From Discostella pseudostelligera (Eukaryota > Bacillariophyta > Thalassiosirophyceae > Thalassiosirales > Thalassiosiraceae): a stretch of 41,260 bases of DNA. The stretch is from assembly GCA_036940085.1 (NCBI GenBank), contig JALLBK010003355.1, forward strand, positions 1 to 41,260, in the 5' to 3' direction. The notes beneath the pieces are model-generated. The model was not told the DNA's origin. It ran no database searches and was given only the letters and a program-made list of their open reading frames with translations. How positions within the stretch are numbered: the stretch's first letter is position 1; the number at the start of each line of letters is the position of its first letter. The translations under genes and the position numbers were made by a program. Of this stretch, positions 20,383 to 31,385 are shown piece by piece.

Positions 20383-22170
20383 ATGGGGCGTAGTAGTAGC
20401 AGCGACGACATAATGCAGTCCATAGCCCCAGCAGCGCCCATCCCCGACATCCTTCTATCCCAAGCAAAAGATGATCGATACATTTCCGAGGTATCCTCCC
20501 TCCTATCACAGATTGCTTCGGTTTGTTTGTTTCCATTGTTTTCCGACCGGAGACGCAGCAGCAGCAGTGGCAGTGGTGCACCGTACACAGCAACACCAGT
20601 GACGACGAGCACCGGTGGAGACGATGAGGACGATGACGACAATCATGGGAAGCATCATTTCATTCATCGCATTCTCCCAGAATTGAATTTATTGGCGTCT
20701 ATAATTGTCCATTCGTCGGCATTTATCTGTTACAACCGTGCTACTGGTAATGGCACTGTTCAGCAATCTACATTGGGGATGGAGTCTTTGAACTTAGTTT
20801 CTCATCGAGACATCGCAACATGGAAGAAAAGGGAGCGCTCCTCCTCATCAAATATTTCTTCGATATTACATAGTGTTAGGGATAGGTTCATGGAAGTGTG
20901 TTCACCATCGTCATGGAATGTAAATCACTTTCAATTTTTTATTTTCCTACAAACAATTGTTCCATATATCTTGCAACGCGTACATCGGGGTGGTTGGTTA
21001 GAAGACTTACGTGGTTTGATTCCAGTGAATCGATCTGAAAGAATCAACGATATTGGTGAAGAGGAACGGGTTCTACGGAATGATGAAAGATTGCGTGGAT
21101 CTGCACGCCGAAGACTATTTGATGAGCAACGCAGACAGATGCTACAGTCTTTCTCTTCTACCCAAACCAACGCACATGGCTCCCATGGTGGTGATAGTGT
21201 TAATGAGAGTACGAATCCTTCAAACGACATTGCAAATCTAGTGGACACTGACCAATCTGTACATAATGGGCGACTTCCGAAAAAGATCGCCACTTTGAGT
21301 TGGAATGCGATTAGGGTGAGTGATAAACAAGCTGTTTCAATTCTCTACATACTGCCTAAACATCGTTAACTCACACTGGTGTTCTATTTTGATATCATGT
21401 TTCGCTTGCAGAGAATTGCTCTTGCCACATCGTCACTGAGCCATGGTGCCCATTCTTTGCCTTCTCGACACGACAATAATACTCTTGCTGCAAACAACGA
21501 AGCTCTTGATCGGACCACCAAAATAATCAAATGGCTCTTTCGGCTACATCTCGCTCTCTTTTATTGGAATGGTATGTACCCATCGGTACTTCATCGGCTC
21601 ACTGGTCGGACTATTGTATCCGATGGAATGTCAGCGATCGTTGCCAATCGTCCAACCTACAAACCGATCGCAGCAATCATTCTCTTCCAGGCTGGTACTT
21701 CATTTGCTCGAGCAACTGCGGAAGCATCAATTGAGGTGGCACATTTTATTCAGATTGCATGGTTTCGTTGGCGTGGTAGTCGTAGAAGACAGATGGAACA
21801 ACGTCAGAACAGCGGTATACGTCGTCTTCCAAATGCAGCATATACCGAACGAGCAGAATATATGGACTTGATTGAGGATCATGTACCAGGCATTGGATCC
21901 GTCGACAATAACAATACATTTAAATTGCATGCAACTACGAAGAAGAAGGATAATAAACAGCAAACAACTGGTCTTACGAATCATGGACTTGCATCATGTT
22001 GTGGAATCTGCTTAAACGAACGAGTTCACCCCTCTGCTCCATCGGTATGTGGACATGTATTCTGTTGGAGTTGCATTCTCCATTGGGTTTCGAATGTACG
22101 TGCCGAGTGCCCATTGTGTCGAGCGGCGACACGGCGTCAAGATATTATTCCACTTTACAATAACCCGTAA
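20383..22170 (+). CDS. PEX10: PEX10-like peroxisomal RING E3 ligase
   Basis: There are two exons, 20383-21315 and 21412-22170, with a 96-bp intron (GTGAGT...CAG, in phase). The product is 563 residues, longer than the usual 300-400. The N-terminal region has IPDILLSQAKDDRYI, as in Pex2/Pex10/Pex12 N-terminal domains. After the splice comes LHLALFYWNGMYPSVLHRLTG and RPTYKPIAAIILFQA, typical of the membrane part of PEX10. The C-terminus is a C3HC4 RING: CGIC, CGHVFCWSC, CPLCR. PEX10 acts with PEX2 and PEX12 to ubiquitinate the PTS receptor PEX5 so it can leave the peroxisomal membrane. Ser- and Asp-rich insertions explain the extra length. An in-frame ATG at 20224 would add 53 residues but crosses promoter-like sequence. 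Confidence 0.85.
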
Positions 22171-22671
22171 ACTTTAATGCCAACAACTTGAGCCTCCACA
22201 ACAATAACACCGAATACCTTACGTTCGTTGAATGAAATTGTGATGTTGTGAGGCATAGAAGAAATGTGTGGCTTTCGTCAGGTTTCGTCTTTGGGTTCTC
22301 AACGATCCAACCCTTCTCTTTTTTCTTCCCTTTCCAAGATTACTAATTCCTGCCTAAAAATCTACGACACCATGGATTTTGCTCAAGACGTAAGAAAAGG
22401 AGAGGGAAATAATCTGTACCAAATGCCAAAGTGCTCGAAAATCTTGGTGCACCATGACCATGGCCACATCTGGCAATGCCACAGCCGCCGGTATTCAATC
22501 TCATGATCATGATCTCCGCGGCCAATACGCCCCCTCCCCACTCTGCCTCTCTGCGATGATCCCCACCCCAACGCGCTGATCTTGCCGACGCCAACAAGCT
22601 AACCTCTATCTAGTAGGGTCTCTCTCGCTTCATCAGATCAGCCGACCTTGGGCAGCAGGGGAGAAATAATC
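22171..22671. other. intergenic region, 3' flank of PEX10-like and promoter of AP2 gene
   Basis: The two flanking genes are both on the plus strand. The open frames inside have no family signal. A pyrimidine-rich run (TCTCTCTTTTTTCTTCC-like, about 22310-22335) and a CT-rich stretch before the AP2 start (CTCTCTCGCTTCATC, 22620-22634) are visible. I see nothing else. Confidence 0.45.
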
Positions 22672-24734
22672 ATGTATCCAGAACAGCCGCCGCAGCAGAT
22701 GTACCACCCACCGCCACCACCACATCAACAACATCATCAAAGCAGCATGGGCATGCCACCCCCTTCGTCGTCACAGTATCACCATCATCAACCACAGGCC
22801 CCGTACGAGCAGGATCCATCATGGAGAAATAGCGGTGCTTGTCCAGGGGGAAATCATGTTGCAGAGCCAACTTCTCATAGTCATCCAATCAAGTCGGAAG
22901 GAGATGGGTATTCTCATTCTCAGTGAGTTGCATCCTTGACGTAATGCATTTTCAGCTAATGTTGTTTGATTATTAATCATTCTTTGTTCTTCTATAATCT
23001 TCTATCTTCACCATTCATTACAGATATCCGTCGTCAATGCAAATGCAAGGTTACCCACATCTGCAAGGGCAACAGCAACAACAGCACCAGCATCATCAGC
23101 AGCACATGCATTACCAGCCAGCACCTCCTCACTACTACCAACCTCCTTCAGTGTACGGCAATCATCGCCCCACTGCTGGCTCCTATCCAGAATCCTCATG
23201 GATCGTTGCCCATCCACCACCACCATACATGAACATGCCTCATTACGATGACAAGAATCTTCCCTACTACCCACCACAGCCACCACCACCGCCACCTCAT
23301 TATCCATACGGCATGAGCAGCGGACCTTACTACCATCATTCTTCATCTGCGCCAATGTTAGAACCATCTCCAGTCGGTTCTGGGGGAGAAACCTTTCATC
23401 ACACAATGGATACTACAAAGCGACAATGTTCACCACCTGCTGCATTCAACGAGCAAAGTCAGCAACAAAAAGCAAGCCATTCGCAACCACATCCATCATC
23501 TCCCACCTCCCCCCGCACCGCTGCCACCTCCACCACAACCTCATCCACCTCCCTATCTCTCATCACCAAATCTGCTCGTCGTAAAAAGAAAATGTATTCC
23601 GACTTTGTCGGTGTCACGTACAATAAAACACATGCCAAATACCAAGCCTGTATCACCCACTATCGCAAACAACATTATCTTGGTCGATACAAATTAGCCG
23701 TCGACGCCGCATTGGCCTATGATGAATCGGCAAGATTACTCAAGGGCACTAGTTGGAAGGTCAATTTCCAAACAATGCAGGATTATGAGAAGGCCAAAGC
23801 GAAGGAATTGGAAGGCGTGAGAAGGCAGAATGGAAGTAAGGTGGTGGATGTGGCTGGGTCATTGGCAGCCGTGGCTATGAAAGTGGAGGAGATTGCATCG
23901 ACTGTGGCCATGTCGTCGTCGTCTTCGGCGGGGGCGATGATTCGAAGTAGTAATTTCCTTCAGCATCAGCACAATAATGATTCCTTCCATTCGTTGTATG
24001 AACAGAGGCAATTAGGACCAGTGGACGAGTCAACATCTGGTGAGGGAGCAAATGCAATAGAGAAAGTAGGGAGCACTACTAGCATGGTAGTAACCCAACT
24101 ATCTCTTCCCAATGACCAATCGACATTGCTCAACAACACCAAGGTTACGCCTTCCCCAACCTTACCAATCAGCACCCCTATTGTTTCTTCGGAGCAACAA
24201 CAACAGCAACAACAAGGAGAGTCATTATCCTTATCACCACAATTCTCTCTGGCGGAAACTCCTTTGCCCATATCACCCAATCCTACACGCCATGCGTTGG
24301 GTAATGAAAAGAGCACACCGGATAGTGTCATTCGTCCCAAAGTCTTAACCTACCGGCCTGGTGGGAAGGAATGCGGATCGCTGCCACCATTATCGGAGGA
24401 TGGTTCGGAAACGACCCCATCTATATCCAATTCTCCATCGAAAATTAAAGGAAAAGAAGCATCAGCATCAGTAAAAGTTGAGTCTGCGTCGGATACCAAA
24501 GGAGCGACAACAACAACCGGCCAATACTCTCCTCAAAAGTCAAACGCCATTGGGACATCCATTACCACTACCACTACTGCTTTTGCAAATTCACCCGCCA
24601 AGAACGCATCGGTTTCACCGCATAAACGAGCGGCCCCGCCACCTCCAGTCATTCAAAATGGTACCTTGGCAGCAGCCTCTGCTCTCATGACACTGTTTGG
24701 GAATGAACGAAGTCCTACCCAGGAGAATAATTGA
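22672..24734 (+). CDS. single AP2/ERF-domain transcription factor
   Basis: There are two exons, 22672-22922 and 23024-24734, with a 101-bp intron (GTGAGT...CAG, in phase). The product is 653 residues. One AP2 domain lies at about 277-332: SDFVGVTYNK, then KYQACITHYRKQHYLGRY, then AVDAALAYDESARLL and WKVNF. The YLGRY and AAxAYD elements are those of the AP2 fold, which contacts DNA with a three-stranded sheet. A basic stretch (ARRKKK) just before it is a likely nuclear signal. The N-terminal 270 residues are rich in His, Gln, Pro and Tyr; the C-terminal half is Ser/Thr-rich with SP motifs that could be phosphorylated. AP2 genes are common in diatoms, but their targets are mostly unknown. Confidence 0.88.
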
Positions 24735-24739
24735 ATAAA
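24734..24739 (+). terminator. candidate polyadenylation signal of the AP2 gene
   Basis: AATAAA directly overlaps the stop codon region of the AP2 gene. Only 156 bases separate this stop from the facing stop of the heat shock factor gene, so the two transcripts probably have very short or overlapping 3' UTRs. Confidence 0.25.
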
Positions 24740-24890
24740 TATAAGTCCACATATTGTAAAAAGATCATTGTCATTAATGTAATCATCGTCGAAAAAATGT
24801 GCACTACTACTTGGACATTCTCTAGATTACACATTATGATGATCATTTAGGTTTGGAAAAAAATCTCTCACTTCATTCTCTCTGATATCG

Positions 24891-25359
24891 TCACGACGCC
24901 TTTCTACCAAAAGGACGTCCCAGCGATGGACGCTTCTTCGCCAAAAATGGAGCTGTTGCTGCTGCCATTGGAGGTATAATGGTCGCTTCTTTCAACTGCG
25001 TTTGTTGTTGTGGTTTTATCTTCATGGGACTCTTCTCGGGAGGGGACGAAGGCACCGTTCCTCCAACACCACCACTAACCATTGATCGGGCCTTAGCACG
25101 TTGCGCCAATGCCAATACTTCCAAGTACGATGCCTCTCGGAGAGTATCCACCACTGATGATGGTTTGACGGGATTATATCTGGCAACGAATGGGTCTTGC
25201 CTTGGTGGTGGTGGTCCATCATTGTTGCTCAAAGTGGAAGAATTTCCTACGCCCGGAGGAGAAGACATTCGAGTTGTTGTTGGTGGATGAGGAGGAAGCG
25301 CCTCGATTACTGGTGGATGTGGATAGTTTGGTGGTTGTGGTATGATGGCATTGTTCTGG

Positions 25360-25424
<65 letters not shown>

Positions 25425-25429
25425 NNNNG

Positions 25430-25485
<56 letters not shown>

Positions 25486-27340
25486 ACCCGCCATGAGTCC
25501 AAATACTTGATCAGGAAGTGCCTGAACTACACCATCTGTTGTTGCGGCGGGGGCACCACCACCACCACCAAGAGGAGGAAGAGGAGGAAGCGTAGGTCCC
25601 GTCGATGTTGCAAGATCATTGAATAGTCGAGCACGGGATAAAAAACTACTCATATTATCTTCTTGTTGTTGTTCTCCATGTTGTTGTTGCTGCTGAGCAA
25701 GATGCTCCATCACCAAGAGACGATCCAAGGAGGATAGTCGTTGATGAATGAGGGGATACACTCCACCCGTACTTCCCAGGGCTGAAAGTCCTTCAGGATG
25801 ACTCCTATTCTGAATCATGGCCGAGAGTTCATCATGGATTTTTTGATCGTTGGGTGTAAGTCTCCCTACTGCTTCAATACCCCCTCCTCCTCCCGCACCG
25901 TCGCTGCCACCGCCATCACCCCGTCCTCGATTATTGCCACCTAACGAGGGATGATGTTGCTCAAGATAACAATATCGTGAAGCACTATCAAATAGACCCC
26001 TTCCACCACCTGGACTAGCAGCAGCCGCCGAAGTAGATTGGAAGAGATTGTCGTAATTCATCGCTGGATGAAGTTGCTGAGGATGATACGTCGTTGGAGA
26101 AATTGATTGTCCTTGCCATGCGGTAGATAAGTTTGTAATATCCATTGGTAAATGAAGTGTTGATGTGTATGTTGAATCACTGGCGGCAACAGCAGCGGAT
26201 GCAGCTGCAGTGATGGCGGACAATCCTCCTCTTCCCCCAGCTGCGGTGGCGATCGATGATCCCGACCCAAATTTCAATGAGTTGATTTCGTGCACAGGTT
26301 CCTTGCTCGAGGAGCCGTCTACCACTACCGGACTGTTCCCCGCTAAGGTGGGTTGTTCTTGTTGTTGGCCAAGAATAGTTCCTCCTCCTCCTCCTCCAGC
26401 TGCTGCTACCGCTGCCATTTGGTGTTGTTGCAATTGTTGGTGCAATTGACGGTGCTGTTGCAATAACACATTCAACAGGTCATTCTCACCCCTCCCAGGA
26501 TTGTTGTAAATTATTGGTCGTGAAGACATCGTTTGCTGCAATCCCAACCTCTCCACTGGTAGTGCTGCTGTTACTAATGGCTGCAATAATGATTGTGTCG
26601 ATACAGCCGCCACCATTCGTTTACTACCCGGTGTCAACTGTGGCACCTGTGGCCAATCTTCATAAAAATTCGGCTCGGCATCTGGATTAGGTATTAATTT
26701 CATCCCGATCCCTTTAATTTTTTGTCTTTTCATTCTCATGGCAAGATATGGCCGACCACGTAAAAACAATTCATGATAGTAAGCGCCGGCGTCAACACCA
26801 CGAGTTATGCGTTTGAATCCCCATAGATTGAGTTGTCGTGTGAAGCTTAAGAATTTGGATTGTTTGAAGTAATTCGGTAAAACGTGGGAGGTGAATAACT
26901 TTGGCTTTTTGACCAGGAAGGCACGGCCATGGGGCATCCAATCTATTATTTCGGAGAAGCTGGATCCGTCTAATAAGTCGAGTAGCTGGTGAATATATGT
27001 AAAATACAATGTGGATTCAAATGAAGTGGAATGCAAACAATTCAATTGAGTAGAGTTAGAATTGATGTTGAGACGGATCGAGAGAAAGAAGCACCGAAAC
27101 AACAAGCTGCTGCTCTACAAAATCACTAACCTTGCCAGGAAATGGCTGCACCACACCCCCCGAATTTTTCTTCATAGGTCCATAGGTGCAACCCAGGCGG
27201 CTCAACTTATCTCGGGCTGACGCCACATTGCTATCGGGTGGTGCCGGGGGCAATAACGATGCATTTTCATCCAGCAGGCGCAATTCGTCATCATCGACCA
27301 TGCTAAAGTCGTTGTAGGAATGATCCACATATTGTTGCAT
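24891..27340 (-). CDS. HSF: heat shock transcription factor with long poly-Asn tract
   Basis: There are two exons, 27340-27131 and 26985-24891, with a 145-bp intron (GTTAGT...CAG, in phase). The splice joins FPGK to LLDLLDGSSFSEIIDW and completes the HSF DNA-binding domain (about residues 64-160). HVLPNYFKQSKFLSFTRQLNLWGFKRI is the recognition region and includes the helix that reads nGAAn sites. The remainder, roughly 600 residues, is low complexity with Gln, Gly and Asn runs. About 19 Asn before and 22 after the four-base gap (25425-25428) form one tract. The gap length is wrong for the frame; the real length must be a multiple of three. Total length is therefore about 770 residues but not exact. 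I see no clear heptad-repeat oligomer domain. HSFs are strongly expanded in diatoms. Confidence 0.9.
25359..25485. repeat. GTT trinucleotide repeat with assembly gap
   Basis: About 40 GTT units are interrupted only by NNNN at 25425-25428. On the minus strand they encode asparagine in the heat shock factor. The gap probably marks a tract too long or too variable to assemble. Confidence 0.95.
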
Positions 27341-27810
27341 GGTGACTACAACAACATGTATGCATCAGTTGGAGAATGAATATCACATAGTATTACCAAT
27401 TAGGAGTACGACTACGAAGACGAATGGATGGGCCCGCCCGCCGGGGCCGGTTGCAAGCCGCTTCTTTGTGCTGAGCGAGTGGAGTTTAAGAAGTTGTTCG
27501 AGCAGGTTCAGTGTTCAGTGACAGGTGTCCGTCCACGTGGAATCAACCCTACGCGTGGAACCAATAGAAGATGAGACGCTGTCTCAACATGGAATATTAT
27601 TGGGAGCAAAATGAAAGTAGGAGAAGTAGGTGAATTTCACTGTTAATATCTAATGAATGCACATTTCCTTCATGTATTCTTGCAACGTGGTTAATTGACT
27701 ATGCAGTGTCGTCCATGCCGAACAACCGTGCTTTACAATCATGATGAAGTGGTAGATAGTAAGGATTGAGGATGAAAGATCATCATCGTCTTCATACGAT
27801 ACTTCTACTC
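27341..27810. promoter_or_regulatory. promoter region of HSF and 3' flank of the JmjC gene
   Basis: Upstream of the HSF ATG are a GC-rich block (CCCGCCCGCCGGGGCCGG near 27435) and two related words, CACGTGGAATCAACC at about 27534 and CGCGTGGAACCAA at about 27553. A CCAAT word follows. I looked for the inverted GAA/TTC array of a heat shock element and did not find a good one. No gene is seen. Confidence 0.45.
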
Positions 27811-30800
27811 CTACTCGCGATTCTTTTTCCGTTTTCCAGCCTTCTCATTGCCAACCGATGACGGAAGAGTTGTGACGCCGCCATCCAAGAATATCCGATC
27901 ACTACTTTGTTCAAACCACAAATCATCTTTCTTCGTCAACCCCACGAAATGAACTTTCACATATCCGTCCACAAGTTTTACTATTGTACCAATGAAGAAC
28001 TCAAACTCATTGTCATCGTTTTGTGCAACAGACAAAAAAGACGAAGTTTCATCATCGTCGACTTCATCGTCACATTCCACCATGCATATGACCGAAGTAG
28101 ATGGTACAAACAAACCTGGTCGACCGCGTTTTGCAACTCGCCACTCGTTGGTACTGATCAATTGCCTTTTCTTTTTGCTTTTCTTTGGAAGAAGGGTAGT
28201 ATATGTTTCGTTTGTAATCTCCACAGCAAAACTGGTGTTGTTAATCTTCTTCATCGTCGACAGCGTCAATGTATTCATACCATTGCTCGTCAAATTTTGT
28301 TGTTTGTTATTAGAAGAAGAAGAAGATTCCCGTTGATTCTTCTTTAATCGCTTCGCTTCCTGTTTGGCCCAATTTGAATAGGTCAATTCTGTCATACCCT
28401 TTAGTTCACGATAGTGCATGTCCTTTTCATAGCTCTCCAACAACGATTTCACGCGATCCATCTGTATCCGAACCGAGTGTGGATGACACATGCAAATATC
28501 CGCCTGCATTCCCAGTGGAATCCATTCCGGTACGGCAAAGTTGGTGGATTCGGCAATGTTGAATCCGGTATTGAATCCAAAGTGATAACTGCCTGGAAAG
28601 GTTATAACTGATAAACACGACGATATGGTCAAGAGTGATCAGAAATGCATGTTGACGGTGCAAAATAAGATGGCACATGAAGGTACGAAACAACTCACTC
28701 GCATCCCCCGGTCTCTGGACACAAGTAGTAAACCTAATCCCCGCCTTCCTTAAAATGGCAGGCGACAACAAGCATCGTTTATGTCTCAAAAACTCGGAAC
28801 ATTCCGAGGCCCTTCCAACAAAGTGTGATTGTGCCAAGGATTCAAATCGTTTCGAATCTTCTCGCGCAATGCCATACCAATACTTGGGTGATCCAGCATG
28901 TAGATAATTAATGGATAATAGATTCATATCCTCGGTATGTGCCGCGAAGGCACTAGCCCACATGCCAAAGTAAAGGTAGGCGCTGGTCACACCCGGTAAG
29001 TGAAATTCCTCGTCGTCACCACCTCCACCTCCTTCTCCATCCTTGACATCGGCACGCAATAGACACAAACAACTCTCCAATCGATTCACATTCCATCCAC
29101 AGGCATATGCATCTTTATTAAACAGCGTTCCTTCCATATCAGCACCATAAATCGGTGGTTCCATCGTCGGCCCCAATCGTCTCCAAAATTTACGTGCCAA
29201 TTCATCACATACTTCATCACTTTGATCAACATCAAATTCGGATCCCAGTTGACGTTTGCGATATTCATCAGCCAATGTACGGAATTGGGAGACGGTAATG
29301 GACGGTTGTTCAAGGAGGGTATATTCGTATACACCACCAATGCCGGAGATGGCTTGTTTGATGGGTGAGGGGATGATCATGTCACCGAGCTTGGAACCCT
29401 TGGCCCACTGTCGATTGTTGATACAATATCATTTTCACAAGTGACGAGGTTTAGAGAAGGAGATAATGGAAAGGGGAAGGAAAACAAATAATGCAGCAAG
29501 TAGTGGTGAACGCAAAATAACAATGCAAGTTCATGTGCGACGAAAGCAAAATTATGTCGAAATCATGATGATGATAATCACCAGTGTAAAAACGTACATG
29601 TCGGCCTCGTGCCGTAGCATCCAATTTGGAATGAAACCCTTGGGGTAGGGATACTTTGGCAATCCCATCGCGTAATTTGTACCAACACATTTGATATTTT
29701 TTTGGCTGGTAGGTATTACTCTCCTTTTGCTTCTTGCTGGAAGGAGAGGATGTGTTTTTGGTAGTTTTGGAAGTCGACGACGAGGAGGGAGGAGCGGAGG
29801 AGGAGGTGGCTTTGGTGCGTGAGCGTGTCATCATGGGCGTAGGAGTAGTAGTTGGAGTATTAGATTTGGCAGTGGTTGAGGTGGGAGTAATGGCAGCAGA
29901 ATGATCGATACTCTTTTCCTTTGACAATGGCGAAGCTGACGTCGACGACGATGTTGTTGGCACGGCAGTTGTCGATTCATCCGCAGTCGCAGTAGCAGTA
30001 GCTGCAGACGAAGTGGCATCAGTTGCATCCTCCGAAGGAGCGGCATCAGCTGCAGAAGTAGTAGTAGTAGTGGCGGAGGCATCCTCTCCGCCATCCTTCT
30101 CATCATTCGTCGTCGGTGGAACTACTACCCCCACCTCCTCCTGCAACTCCACTTTCTCCATCTTCACTGACTGCTCGGATGAATGCTGCTGCCGAGGAGT
30201 CTGCGGCTGCTGCTTCGATGACTTTTGCCGCTGTGGCAGTGAAAGTGACGACAGCCGCGGCTGCTGCTGCTCCGACAATGGTGGTGCCACCTGACCCACG
30301 GGAACCACCCGTTTCATCTCCCGTCCACCCTCTTTATCCTCATAAATATACAAGAATTCATATCCTGGCAATGGCACACCTAATACTTCACCACGGATAT
30401 ATTCTTCGAACGTGGTGGATTTTAATTCGGAGAGTGTGGGTGTGTAGGAGGCACATCGTCGACTGATAACACCGGAGGTTAGATTTGTCCGGGAGGGATT
30501 GGGAGGATGGAGGAGTGAGCGGGCGTTGCTGGTTAGTTGGGTCGATTCGGTGGTTGGTTTGGAGTTGTTGTTGTTGGTGGGTTTGGTCGGTATTGATACT
30601 GATGCTGCCGCTGATGTTGTTGGTGATGTCATCGTCGTCGTCGTCGTCGTCGTCGTCGGTGCTGGTGTCGATGCCGGTGGAGGAGTTCGGGTAGGAGTCG
30701 GCGGCAAGATGGCAGTAGTTATTGCAGCGGAGCGACCATCATCACCATGATCGACAGTAGCAGTAGAAGTAGGATGTGGCGGATGCTGGGGGTCGGACAA

Positions 30801-30908
30801 CATTGTCTTGTTCAATAATTTGTCTTGGTGATTACTGTTGTTTTGGGTGTTTTCGATGCTATTACTGCTACCATTGCCATTGCTTTCTGAAGTGATCGGC
30901 GGCAGCAT
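27811..30908 (-). CDS. KDM4-like JmjC histone demethylase with Tudor-like C-terminus
   Basis: There are three exons: 30908-29598, 29407-28699 and 28607-27811. The introns are 190 bp (GTACGT) and 91 bp (GTGAGT), both in phase, giving 938 residues. The JmjC domain (about 540-720) has YLYFGMWASAFAAHTEDMNL, with iron ligands His594 and Glu596 (HTE), then INYLHAG and LRHKRCLLSP. The third iron ligand, His682, lies in SYHFGFNTGFN before AESTNFA. All match KDM4/JMJD2-type lysine demethylases, which use 2-oxoglutarate, Fe(II) and oxygen. JmjN-like pieces (YTPTLSELKSTTFEEYI and GIAKVSLPQGF) are separated by over 200 low-complexity residues. Near the C-terminus (about 875-915), VDGYVKVHFVGLTKKDDLW resembles a Tudor-type reader. 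Histone target is unknown. Confidence 0.88.
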
Positions 30909-31385
30909 GTTGTTGTTGTTGTTGTGCGTGTGCGAAATTGGAAATTATTGTGCGGATAGTGGATAGGGGCTCATCTCATGGGCGGCAATGGTCATGGTCT
31001 CTGCTGCACTTCTTTCGCTCTTGTTTGTGTGGTGTTCGTTCATCGGTTGTTAGGTGTCGTTCGGTGCACGTGGTGTTCTTCTTCGTTCTTTCACTTAACA
31101 GATTTTGAAATTTAAATTTGAATTTGAAAAAGATACTTAACAACCACCACACCACGTCGTGTTCCACGACCACAACTACGACAGTTGATGGGACGGCCAG
31201 AGGACCTTCCACCAAAATCCGAAGCCAGACAGACGATGGAGAGGACGAGAGAAATCCAACCGACAGACAGACCATCCTCCAACCCAACGGTAGCATTGCA
31301 TTTCAAACCAACACAGAGCACGCACAGTAGTTAGTGCTAAAGTTAAAGTCCATTATTTCATTTCCAAGTGGCAATACCATAGACC
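30909..31385. promoter_or_regulatory. divergent promoter region of JmjC and KDEL-receptor-like genes
   Basis: The 477 bases between the two start codons carry a CACGTGG word near 31067 and an AT-rich near-palindrome (GAAATTTAAATTTGAATTTG, about 31106-31125). CAGACAGACG (31226-31235) and CGACAGACAGACC (31261-31273) carry the GACAGAC word found in other promoters. No gene is seen. Confidence 0.5.

Noticed and set aside
25425..25428. True frameshift in the heat shock factor
   Set aside because: The shift is caused only by the four placeholder bases inside a trinucleotide repeat.
25197..25626. Plus-strand frames with poly-Val, poly-Leu and poly-Cys
   Set aside because: They are readings of the GTT repeat on the other strand from the heat shock factor gene and have no other content.
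27341..27640. Heat shock element for HSF self-regulation
   Set aside because: GAA and TTC words occur, but the spacing does not fit alternating nGAAn blocks.
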